The position numbers and the translations under genes are program-made. Positions 1-6,062 of a DNA stretch of 12,707 nucleotides are shown in pieces (the first letter of the stretch is position 1; each line of letters starts with the position of its first letter). Location: positions 1 through 12,707 of the forward strand of contig JAYZDB010000031.1 in assembly GCA_036338025.1 (NCBI GenBank), in the 5' to 3' direction. The DNA comes from JAYZDB01 sp036338025. Lineage in GTDB: Bacteria; Planctomycetota; UBA1135; UBA2386. A model generated the notes under the pieces. It worked only from the letters and a program-made list of their open reading frames with translations. It made no database searches and was not told the DNA's origin.

Positions 1-873
1 GTTCTTCTTGTAGGCCATCGCAGATGACCCGATCTGCTTGTCCTCGCTGGGTTCCTCGAGTTCGCCCTCGTGCGACAGTAACCGCATGTCATTGGCAAAT
101 TTGGCCGCGCTCTGGGCGATGGCCCCAAGCGCGTGGTGAATCGTGCTGTCGATCTTGCGGGTGTAGGTCTGGCCACTGACTGGGATCGACCGCGAAAAAC
201 CAATCGCCTCGCAGACCATCTGGTCAAGCTCCTTGACCTTGCCGTGATCGCCGTCGAACAGAGAAAGGAACGTCGCCTGGGTGCCGGTGGTACCCTTCAC
301 TCCACGGCAAGGCAACCAGTCGATCACCCGCTGCACCTCGTCGAGGTCGAGCAGCAGATCCTGAATCCAGAGCGCAGCTCGCTTGCCAACGGTTGTCGGC
401 TGCGCGACCTGGAAGTGGGTGTAGCCCAGACAGGGCAACGCCTGGTGCTCGTGTGCGAAACTGCGCAGGGCATCGATCACACGACCCAGGCGGCGCGCTA
501 CTTTTCGAAGCGCTTCGCGGTACTGGACCAGGTCCGCGTTGTCCGTCACGAAGCAACTGGTCGCACCCAGGTGGATGATGCCACGGGCGGACGGCGCCAC
601 GTCACCATAGTGGTGGACGTGTGCCATCACATCGTGGCGGAGGTCCTTCTCGTAGGCAGCCACTGCCTCCCAATCAAAATCGTCGCGGTGCGCCACCAGT
701 TCGGCGATCTGGGCATCGGTAATCGGCAGCCCGAGATCTGACTCGGCCCGAGCCAGGGCGATCCAAAGATCGCGCCAGACACCATGACGCGCGCGGGGCG
801 AGAACAGGCTTGCCATGTCTCGCCCCGCGTATCGGTCTATCAGAGGTTGCTCAAAGCGCTCGCCGCTCGTCAT
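1..873 (-). CDS. purB: Adenylosuccinate lyase, C-terminal part beyond window edge
   Basis: PurB catalyses two fumarate-releasing steps in purine synthesis: SAICAR to AICAR, and adenylosuccinate to AMP, in the cytoplasm. The 291 visible residues read end to end like the human-type (ADSL) branch of the fumarase/aspartase superfamily. Visible landmarks are HDVMAHVHHYG (about 80-90), HLGATSCFVTDNADL (about 101-115), the YTHFQ motif with the probable general-acid His153, GVKGTTGTQATFLSLF (about 191-206), SGQTYTRKID (about 233-242), and the mobile signature loop GSSAMAYKKN at 282-291, where the window stops. The loop has Ala where many members have Pro (SSAMPYKRN). The remaining third of the enzyme lies outside the window. 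The ATG at 873 gives the N terminus expected for the family; no strong Shine-Dalgarno sequence precedes it. It follows the secreted-protein gene by 33 bases and is probably cotranscribed with it. Confidence 0.96.
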   Translation of the reverse strand, partial: MTSGERFEQPLIDRYAGRDMASLFSPRARHGVWRDLWIALARAESDLGLPITDAQIAELVAHRDDFDWEAVAAYEKDLRHDVMAHVHHYGDVAPSARGIIHLGATSCFVTDNADLVQYREALRKVARRLGRVIDALRSFAHEHQALPCLGYTHFQVAQPTTVGKRAALWIQDLLLDLDEVQRVIDWLPCRGVKGTTGTQATFLSLFDGDHGKVKELDQMVCEAIGFSRSIPVSGQTYTRKIDSTIHHALGAIAQSAAKFANDMRLLSHEGELEEPSEDKQIGSSAMAYKKN

Positions 874-906
874 CCACGGACTTTACTCGAAATGCACCGA
901 GATCCG

Positions 907-1467
907 TTAGTGAAAGTGACTCTGGAAGGTGTAGAGCCGGGGACCGCATCCACGAGTAGGGGAATAGACCCGCACCCTACGGGACTCCCAGTGTCCAGGA
1001 TCCCGAACCGTGTGGTAATGGCCGGCTCGCACCAGCACGCGTCGAGTCGTCCTGCAGTACGAATCGTATCGATACTCGTATTTGGCAGGCACCCACACCC
1101 GACGCTCGCAGCCAGCCACCCAGACTCGCTCTATCCGGTATTCGGGCACCTCACAGTGCAGGCCCAGTCCCGCTCGCACGCCAATCCCATAGCCTGCAAG
1201 CCTGGTAGAGGCGCGGTTGGCAGTCCGGCGGCCGACCGACAGCGAGATGCCGCGAGTTGGCTGAGCGCCGGCTGACCGGCCACGCTTGCCGACTCGAACG
1301 CGCGAAGTTATCCCGAGGGATCGCGCCGGGGTCTTATTGGAAGTCCGCGGTTGGCGAGCCCGGGTATCACCAAGGGCTCCAGGCCGGGATTTGGCGGCCT
1401 GCGCCGCAGACGGAACAGCCATCCCCAGAAGGGCGGCACTCATCAAGACTATGCTGCGTATTAACAT
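907..1467 (-). CDS. Arg/Tyr-rich secreted protein of unknown function
   Basis: This is a 186-residue protein with a probable Sec signal peptide (hydrophobic residues about 4-23, likely cleavage after AQA near residue 24). Residues 25-90 are very rich in Arg, Ser, Thr and Gly and look disordered. The C-terminal part, about 105-175, carries short aromatic/basic repeats such as RRVWVPAKYEYRY and RAGHYHTVRDPGHWESRR. These resemble the repeated WVPGHYE-type units in secreted hypothetical proteins of Planctomycetota; that comparison is from memory. Four cysteines in the mature part could form disulfides. The predicted charge is strongly positive, so binding to an anionic polymer or the cell surface is possible, but no function can be assigned. 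The ATG at 1467 is chosen because it starts the signal peptide; it has no clear ribosome binding site. It sits between the vanZ-like gene (69 bases upstream) and purB. Confidence 0.7.
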   Translation of the reverse strand: MLIRSIVLMSAALLGMAVPSAAQAAKSRPGALGDTRARQPRTSNKTPARSLGITSRVRVGKRGRSAGAQPTRGISLSVGRRTANRASTRLAGYGIGVRAGLGLHCEVPEYRIERVWVAGCERRVWVPAKYEYRYDSYCRTTRRVLVRAGHYHTVRDPGHWESRRVRVYSPTRGCGPRLYTFQSHFH

Positions 1468-1536
1468 GACAGAGAGTCCAACGCGAACGCCGTACCAAAC
1501 GTGGCAGACCAGGTGAGTTTTTTGCCCTACAGCAAG

Positions 1537-2001
1537 TTACTCAGCCATGCAGGCGCTGCACAGCGCCAGGATCGCCAGCGGCAAGATCCAGGCGCGCGGG
1601 CGTGGTTCGTCGGTTAGCAGCCACCACGCCGTGCAGCTAAACAGCCCCGCCCCAAGACCATCTGAACACAGGTCCCACAGGTCCATCGAGCGGCCGGGAA
1701 CGAAACTCTGATGGAGTTCGTCGACCGCGCCATAAAACACCGCCGTCGCCACCGCCAGTCGGAATCGCACCGCCATGTTGCCCTGGAAGGACAGCATGAT
1801 CAGCCCAGCCAGGACACCAAAAACGACCACGTGGCCGCCATTCCACACGATCCTCGAGAAAGCACCCGACGGCGCACTATCCCCGTCCTGCGAGGACAAA
1901 ACCCAGATCAACGCCGCCCAAAGCACTACGATCGAGATCCGCATCCAGGGTCGGAGTCGTTGCTGGTAGAGGGTTAACAAGGTCCGCAATGCGCGGATCA
2001 A
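1537..2001 (-). CDS. VanZ-like family membrane protein
   Basis: This is a 154-residue integral membrane protein with about four hydrophobic segments (roughly 21-37, 53-72, 80-93 and 112-129) and a fifth near 137-152. The family hallmarks are present: an SSQDGDSAPS segment at 36-45, GGH at 55-57, and the conserved block DELHQSFVPGRSMDLWDLCSDG at 94-115, in two quoted pieces DELHQSFVPGRS and MDLWDLCSDG. VanZ itself gives low-level teicoplanin resistance by an unknown mechanism, but most family members are uncharacterised, so no resistance role should be read into this gene. The start is TTG at 2001, inside the TTGA overlap with the upstream anti-sigma gene. A purine-rich GGAGGGAGA a few bases upstream, within the preceding coding region, is a good ribosome binding site, so translation is probably coupled. 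The family assignment is firm and the role is unknown. Confidence 0.85.
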   Translation of the reverse strand: MIRALRTLLTLYQQRLRPWMRISIVVLWAALIWVLSSQDGDSAPSGAFSRIVWNGGHVVVFGVLAGLIMLSFQGNMAVRFRLAVATAVFYGAVDELHQSFVPGRSMDLWDLCSDGLGAGLFSCTAWWLLTDEPRPRAWILPLAILALCSACMAE

Positions 2002-2438
2002 ACGTCTCCCTCCACCAGGCGACCCCGCAGACGCATGCCACCACCTTCCACCGGTGTCACCCGCAGACCCTCGAGAAACAAGGTCACGAGGAACATCCCG
2101 CGACCGCGCTCATGGTCAACCGACGGCAAGACACCAGAATGGGCACCAAACTCCCGCGACAGGGTCGTGGCCAGGTCCTGCGGGACATCCTTGTCCTCGA
2201 CCTCAACCTCGAGGCCTCGCTCATCTTGCCGAACTTCAACTCGGATCGGATCCGAGCTTCGCCGGTATGCCCCACCGTGTTCGATCGAGTTGGCCACCAC
2301 CTCGTCGACAACGAGAATCAACCGCTCCAACGAGCCCTCGGAAACCCCACGCAACTCAAGAGCCTCGCGTAGCGTGGCACGGAGTTCACTCATCCGACTC
2401 AAGTCAGCCGGGAATCGCTGGTCGAACACGCTGTTCAA
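1998..2438 (-). CDS. RsbW-type anti-sigma factor / serine kinase-like ATPase
   Basis: This is a 146-residue single-domain GHKL ATPase of the RsbW/SpoIIAB type (HATPase_c_2). Such proteins bind ATP and usually hold a sigma factor inactive or phosphorylate an anti-sigma antagonist. The N-box is clear at 41-54 (ILVVDEVVANSIEH, with Glu46, Asn50 and His54), and the lid-side motif RGRGMFLV is at 111-118. The G1 box, usually D-x-G-x-G/P, reads VEDKDVPQDL at 80-89 and lacks its glycines. The TTG at 2438 is chosen as start because it overlaps the nadC stop as TTGA and follows GAAGGG by five bases. A GTG at 2429 is a possible alternative. The open frame runs further upstream inside nadC but that part has no family similarity. 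No sigma factor, STAS antagonist or PP2C phosphatase gene is in the window, so its target is unknown. Confidence 0.85.
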   Translation of the reverse strand: MNSVFDQRFPADLSRMSELRATLREALELRGVSEGSLERLILVVDEVVANSIEHGGAYRRSSDPIRVEVRQDERGLEVEVEDKDVPQDLATTLSREFGAHSGVLPSVDHERGRGMFLVTLFLEGLRVTPVEGGGMRLRGRLVEGDV

Positions 2439-3319
2439 AGCAGTCCCTTCGGTAGTGCCGTGGTAGCCATGGACATGTCCAGGGCGTCGACAGAGTGCGT
2501 CAGAACCCCCACCGAAATACGGTCGACGCCACACTCTGCAAAAGCCCGCACGCTCGCAAGCGTAACACCTCCAGAAGCTTCGATCTCCACGGCGCGGCCA
2601 CGTTCGGCGGCGGCGCGCCGCAGGCTGTCTGCCGTGGCGCGCAGATCCGGACCGGGCTGGAAGTTGTCGAGCAACACGATCGACGCCCCTCCTGCGACCG
2701 CCGCAAGACCCTCCTCAAGGGTCTGCGCCTCAGCGACCACCGGCGCCGTCGCCAAAGCCACCGCCGCCTCCACCACCTGCTGATACGGCTGGCCGCTGAG
2801 AGAAAAGTGATTCTCCTTCAGCAGGATCTGATCGAACAGGCCAATCCGGTGGTTTGTGCCGCCCCCAACGAGCACTGCGTACTTCTCGAATTCGCGCAGC
2901 AGCGGCGTGGTCTTGCGGGTATCCAGGATCTTCACGTCACAACCTTCGACCGCCGCTACGAAGCTCGCAGTGCAGGTCGCGATCCCCGACATGCGCTGCA
3001 AGAAGTTCAAGGCGGTGCGCTCGGCGGAGAGCAGCGCAGCCGCCGAGCCACGCACCGTCATGATCACGCCGTCAGGCATGAGTTCCGCCCCGTCAGACAA
3101 ATCACCCTCACCGAAAACCACGTCTGCATCGAGCGCCTGAAAACAAGCACGCGCAATCGGTACACCCGCAAGCACACCCGCCTGCCTGGTCAGGATCACC
3201 GCCTCACCGGAGGAACCCGATGGAAGGCTCGCCGCCACAGTGAGGTCGCCCACATCACCCAGATCTTCTTCCAGGGCGCGGCGCACATTCACTTCGAGAG
3301 CCTCCGGGCAGAGATTCAT
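2435..3319 (-). CDS. nadC: Nicotinate-nucleotide diphosphorylase (quinolinate phosphoribosyltransferase)
   Basis: NadC converts quinolinate and PRPP to nicotinate mononucleotide, CO2 and pyrophosphate, the step where de novo NAD synthesis joins the salvage route. The 294-residue product has the normal length and both domains: the N-terminal open-faced sandwich (about 1-115) and the barrel carrying the active site. Visible motifs are DTRKTTPLLR at 133-142, the NHRIGLFDQILLKENH block at 156-171 (His157, Arg158 and Lys168 are expected substrate ligands), VLLDNF at 215-220, and EASGGVTLASV at 247-257 with RISVGVLTHS at 267-276. The ATG at 3319 is preferred because AGGG lies eight bases upstream; a GTG at 3328 would add three residues. 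nadA and nadB are not in the window. It starts 32 bases after the comEA-like stop codon and overlaps the anti-sigma gene by four bases, so it belongs to a multi-gene transcript. Confidence 0.96.
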   Translation of the reverse strand: MNLCPEALEVNVRRALEEDLGDVGDLTVAASLPSGSSGEAVILTRQAGVLAGVPIARACFQALDADVVFGEGDLSDGAELMPDGVIMTVRGSAAALLSAERTALNFLQRMSGIATCTASFVAAVEGCDVKILDTRKTTPLLREFEKYAVLVGGGTNHRIGLFDQILLKENHFSLSGQPYQQVVEAAVALATAPVVAEAQTLEEGLAAVAGGASIVLLDNFQPGPDLRATADSLRRAAAERGRAVEIEASGGVTLASVRAFAECGVDRISVGVLTHSVDALDMSMATTALPKGLL

Positions 3320-3329
3320 GCTTTGCACC

Positions 3330-3358
3330 CTAGCACGCTACTAGCACCTGTCTAGCGC
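3330..3358. repeat. Three phased CTAGCRC direct repeats upstream of nadC
   Basis: On the plus strand CTAGCAC starts at 3330 and again at 3341, and CTAGCGC starts at 3352. The spacing is exactly 11 bases each time, about one helical turn. On the coding strand these read G(T/C)GCTAG. The array covers the end of the comEA-like gene including its stop codon, and reaches the nadC Shine-Dalgarno region. CTAG is usually a rare tetramer in bacteria, so three in 26 bases stand out. An operator or a chance array are both possible. Confidence 0.55.
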
Positions 3359-3672
3359 CGGATCGGCCGCAAGAACGGCCGCAGCCGGGCCAGACTGACT
3401 TCGCCGAAACCATCCACCTGCAGCAGGTCCGTGGGATCGCGGAACGGCCCGTACCGCACCCGGTGGAGCACGATCGACGCAGCGCGGCGCCGCCCGATTC
3501 CGGGCAGGGTCATCAAGGCCGGCACGGCTGCGCGGTTGAGATCGATCAAGACCGGCGAGGCGAACGGTTGCTGCGTTGCGGGCACCACCGAGCGAAGCGC
3601 CAACCGACCGAGCAGGACCATGCACAGGACCGCCCAACCCAACAACCAGCGCCGCCGGCAGGAAGGCGACAA
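3352..3672 (-). CDS. ComEA-like helix-hairpin-helix membrane protein
   Basis: This is a 106-residue protein with a short basic N terminus, one hydrophobic segment at about 9-25, and a C-terminal ComEA-type tandem helix-hairpin-helix domain. The first hairpin is IDLNRAAVPALMTLPGIG at 43-60. The second is FRDPTDLLQVDGFGEVSLAR at 78-97. In transformable bacteria ComEA binds double-stranded DNA outside the inner membrane and hands it to the ComEC channel. Many bacteria also carry small ComEA-like proteins whose role is unproven. The open frame extends far upstream but overlaps the ATPase gene and has no similarity there. The TTG at 3672 is chosen since it is the first start after the ATPase stop (11 bases away), has AGGG nine bases upstream, and gives an N terminus just ahead of the membrane segment. 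No comEC or pilus gene is in the window. Confidence 0.8.
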   Translation of the reverse strand: MSPSCRRRWLLGWAVLCMVLLGRLALRSVVPATQQPFASPVLIDLNRAAVPALMTLPGIGRRRAASIVLHRVRYGPFRDPTDLLQVDGFGEVSLARLRPFLRPIRR

Positions 3673-3683
3673 GCCGTTCGACC

Positions 3684-4679
3684 CTAGTGGCGGAGATGGT
3701 GATGTCCGAGGATCTCCTTGAAGCGTTGCTCGATCGCCTGCTGGGCTGGCGCTGATCGGGACTCCACCGACCCTACCAGCAAGTCCAACCGGTCCCGAAT
3801 CCCCTGGATTGCACGCGATGCCTGACATGTCGGGTGACTGATTACCAGCGGCGGCTGGTTCAAACGTTGATGAGTGACCGCCGGTTCCTCGGAGATCGCT
3901 CCGAGGTAGTGGATTTCGCAGTGGGAAAAGCGACGGGCCACATCGGAGAGTTTTTGGAACGTGGCCCATCCTTGCCCATCGGAAGCCACGCGGTTGACGA
4001 CGATGGAGATGCGCGGGTGCCCTGGATGACTCGACAAGCACTTGATCAGGGCGTAGGCGTCGGTCAAGGCGGCGATCTCCGGATTGGTTACCACCAGCAC
4101 GTGCTCTGCGGACAACAGGGTCAGGATGCTCTGCGGTGAAATTCCCGCTGCGGAGTCCATGAGCATGATGTCCGAGTCGTCAGCAATACTGGACAAGCCT
4201 TGCGCAAACTGCAGGAGTTCGACTTCCGTCAAGTCTCCCAACCGGCTGATTCCTGACCCGCCCGGCAAGAGGTCGGGTCCATACGGTGTACGCGTGACAA
4301 CATCGGCAAGATCCTCGGACCCGGCGAAAAAGTGCTGGATCGACCGGGCCGGGTTGACTCCCATCAGCAGGTGATCATTGGCCATGCCGAAATCGCAATC
4401 GACCAAGGTCACCCGTCGACCCCTGCTGCACAAAGCCACGCCAAGGTTGGTCGCCAAGAACGATTTGCCGGTCCCTCCCTTGCCGCTTGCGACAGCCAGC
4501 AGGTAGGCGCCCGCACGGCCATGCTGCGAAGCCACCCCCTGCCTCGCCCGATCCTCCAGGGACAACGAAACCTCCCGCGGTACCTCCGCGTCGCCAGGCG
4601 AGTCTTTGTCTCGCGAGAATATTCTAGAGAAGCGGCGCGACCAGGACTTGTCCGGTCGCAATCCTGCAGCCCTTTCCAC
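3684..4679 (-). CDS. FlhG/MinD-type P-loop ATPase
   Basis: This 331-residue protein belongs to the SIMIBI ATPases (MinD/ParA class). The deviant Walker A is KGGTGKS at 67-73 with the signature Lys67. A DCDFGMAND segment at 94-102 matches the FlhG/FleN position, MDSAAGISPQSI at 174-185 is the Walker B region, and TNPEIAALTDAYALIK at 198-213 is the FlhG-style switch region. The 58-residue N-terminal extension is basic and begins with ERAAGLR at 2-8, which resembles the FlhG DQAxxLR motif that activates the GTPase FlhF. FlhG proteins set flagellar number; relatives place pili and other polar machines. No flagellar gene is visible here. The start is GTG at 4679, with a full GGAGG six bases upstream and an in-frame stop just before it. 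The C terminus (about 305-325) could form an amphipathic membrane-targeting helix, which I have not verified. It is followed by the comEA-like gene after 11 bases. Confidence 0.88.
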   Translation of the reverse strand: MERAAGLRPDKSWSRRFSRIFSRDKDSPGDAEVPREVSLSLEDRARQGVASQHGRAGAYLLAVASGKGGTGKSFLATNLGVALCSRGRRVTLVDCDFGMANDHLLMGVNPARSIQHFFAGSEDLADVVTRTPYGPDLLPGGSGISRLGDLTEVELLQFAQGLSSIADDSDIMLMDSAAGISPQSILTLLSAEHVLVVTNPEIAALTDAYALIKCLSSHPGHPRISIVVNRVASDGQGWATFQKLSDVARRFSHCEIHYLGAISEEPAVTHQRLNQPPLVISHPTCQASRAIQGIRDRLDLLVGSVESRSAPAQQAIEQRFKEILGHHHLRH

Positions 4680-4766
4680 TCGCTACCTCCTGTGGAAAAG
4701 CCGCCTTGGGTCCAACGTTCAAGCTATGCCTCCTCCTGTCGCATCACCTTGAGTCCCATTGCTCAA

Positions 4767-5837
4767 CTAGTCTTCACCAAGGGCTGAGAACTCTTCGCGG
4801 GATAGCTGCGCTTGCACAACCGACCTGCGAATGGGTTCCAGAGAAAAACGCTCCTGATCATCCAGAGTCTCGTCAACATCGGTCTGGATGGTCGGGTCTG
4901 ACCTCGGGTCTCGGTTCACCGCCGGCCCGTCGATTGCTTGAACGCCCGCCGTCGATTGCTCGCCCGTGGCGATTCCGGAGATGATTGGTTCATCGAGAAT
5001 CGCTTCGGGGTCTGGATCCGAATCCGCGAGCCCCAGATAAGGACCGACTTCCAGGAACAGGACCATGCGCAACACCAGGTCCACGATCGACAAGCAGGAG
5101 TCGTGGGTAAGTTCGAGCGCATCCTCCTGGCCAGTCTCGTCGACCGGTGGGAAACTGACGAACAGCCGTCCATCCGTCATGGCGAGTTCCGCGACCAGGC
5201 AACCGCCGAGGAACAAGCGCCGGGAAAAACGGTCACCGGTCGAAGTCATGCGCGGATCGACCTTGCGCAACAGGTCGAGGAAACGCGCCGCCACGACGCG
5301 GTCGGTCGGGTCCACGACGCCATTGGGCACCCGGAACGGGTCGGTCCCAGCGCTGCTCGCCGCAAGGTCCCGGGCATCCTGCTGCGGGTCGTGCAGAGCC
5401 GTCACCCCGATCCGCTGACGCCGACCCAGGGAGAACGTGCAAAACTGCAAGACAGCCAGGCCAGGAACTCCAAGCCCACGTAATTCCACCAAGGTGTCCG
5501 CCAGGACCTCGAGACCCAGGACGAACACCCGTGGCGGCAATTCGGCCCGTAGACCGGAGTCGCCGACCTCTTCAGCCAGCCATGCAAGGTTGTCCTTCAA
5601 CCAGTGGTGGGCGGTCAAGACCCGAGCCGCCAGACCCTGGTTCGACTCCGGCGCAGCGGCAAACACCAGCACCGCAGCACCGCTAGCGTCGCAGGCGAGA
5701 GCATCCACTTCGCCCTGCTGACCGAGCACCAGGTCCTCAGCGAGAACACGCAATCCGTGTTCGACTCGCCCGGCCTCCTGCACGATCAACTCGCGCAGGC
5801 TGGTGAGAGTGTTCGGAACAAACGGACCACAAATCAT
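4767..5837 (-). CDS. Hypothetical protein with degenerate PD-(D/E)XK-like N-terminal domain
   Basis: I do not recognise this 356-residue protein as a named family. Residues about 12-130 follow the layout of NucS/DUF91-like restriction-endonuclease folds: a helix with Glu26, strand QGEVDALACD with Asp45 at 41-50, then strand AAVLVFAAA at 54-62. In active enzymes that last strand carries an E-x-K pair. Here it has no acidic residue or lysine, so the fold is probably non-catalytic. A helix HHWLKDNLAWLAEEV follows at 77-91. Residues 180-265 form a second predicted alpha/beta region, and 270-330 are acidic, low-complexity and probably disordered. There is no signal peptide or membrane segment. The ATG at 5837 is chosen because GGAGGG lies five bases upstream; the open frame continues 25 codons further without similarity. 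It lies 87 bases upstream of the FlhG-like gene and heads this gene set. Confidence 0.8.
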   Translation of the reverse strand: MICGPFVPNTLTSLRELIVQEAGRVEHGLRVLAEDLVLGQQGEVDALACDASGAAVLVFAAAPESNQGLAARVLTAHHWLKDNLAWLAEEVGDSGLRAELPPRVFVLGLEVLADTLVELRGLGVPGLAVLQFCTFSLGRRQRIGVTALHDPQQDARDLAASSAGTDPFRVPNGVVDPTDRVVAARFLDLLRKVDPRMTSTGDRFSRRLFLGGCLVAELAMTDGRLFVSFPPVDETGQEDALELTHDSCLSIVDLVLRMVLFLEVGPYLGLADSDPDPEAILDEPIISGIATGEQSTAGVQAIDGPAVNRDPRSDPTIQTDVDETLDDQERFSLEPIRRSVVQAQLSREEFSALGED

Positions 5838-5884
5838 GCCAACCCTCCACGGGCACCTCGAGCAGATGGATGGACTCCGCCAGA

Positions 5885-5904
5885 CCGGACTGGCTTCCAG
5901 CCGG
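5885..5904 (-). other. Stem-loop in the leader ahead of the nuclease-like gene
   Basis: CCGG and CTGG (with one unpaired A at 5889 between them) pair with CCAG and CCGG across a three-base loop, an eight-pair stem. No T tract follows on either strand, so it is not an intrinsic terminator. It would fall in the 5' leader of the gene starting at 5837 if transcription begins just after the terminator at 5946. Whether it has a function is unknown. Confidence 0.3.
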
Positions 5905-5945
5905 CCACGCAAATTCCGTCCAGCCTGCTACTAAGGCTGTTGTCT

Positions 5946-5987
5946 AAAAAACCGCCCGGGTCGGACCCCTCACCGATCCGTCCCGGA
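5946..5987 (-). terminator. Candidate intrinsic terminator downstream of ruvC
   Basis: Read on the minus strand, bases 5986-5977 pair with 5965-5956 in a ten-pair stem of mostly G:C with one internal mismatch and an 11-base loop. After the stem come CGG and then six T residues (5951-5946). It lies about 75 bases after the ruvC stop codon. The offset of a few bases between stem and T tract and the long loop make it weaker than the example at 9912-9940. It would separate ruvC from the gene set beginning at 5837. Confidence 0.55.
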
Positions 5988-6062
5988 AACCTCCAAATTG
6001 GCTGACCTGGGTTTCCTGCCCGCAGGGGCATTGTGGATTAGACTTCCGTTCCAGGGCAAAAG

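Noticed and set aside
11..16. Ala in place of Pro in the PurB signature loop (SSAMAYK rather than SSAMPYK) as an inactivating change
   Set aside because: I recall the Ala form from other bacterial PurB proteins, and the catalytic Ser and Lys of the loop are kept, so it is not evidence of lost function.
133..741. Open frame of 202 codons on the plus strand
   Set aside because: It is antisense to purB, whose reading frame is clear over the whole region.
1518..1523. Run of six T residues on the plus strand as a terminator
   Set aside because: No stable stem precedes it, and no plus-strand gene lies upstream.
2495..3355. Open frame of 286 codons on the plus strand
   Set aside because: It is antisense to nadC, which has all family motifs; the reverse translation is Arg/His-rich without recognisable domains.
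3673..4041. N-terminal extension of the ComEA-like protein by 123 residues
   Set aside because: The frame overlaps the well-supported ATPase gene and its translation has no domain; the membrane segment begins just after the TTG at 3672.
4724..4759. Eleven-codon open frame ahead of the FlhG-like gene (a possible leader peptide), plus an AGGAGGAGG tract
   Set aside because: No ribosome binding site precedes the small frame, and the purine tract is not followed by a useful start codon. It could be a leader peptide but nothing supports it.
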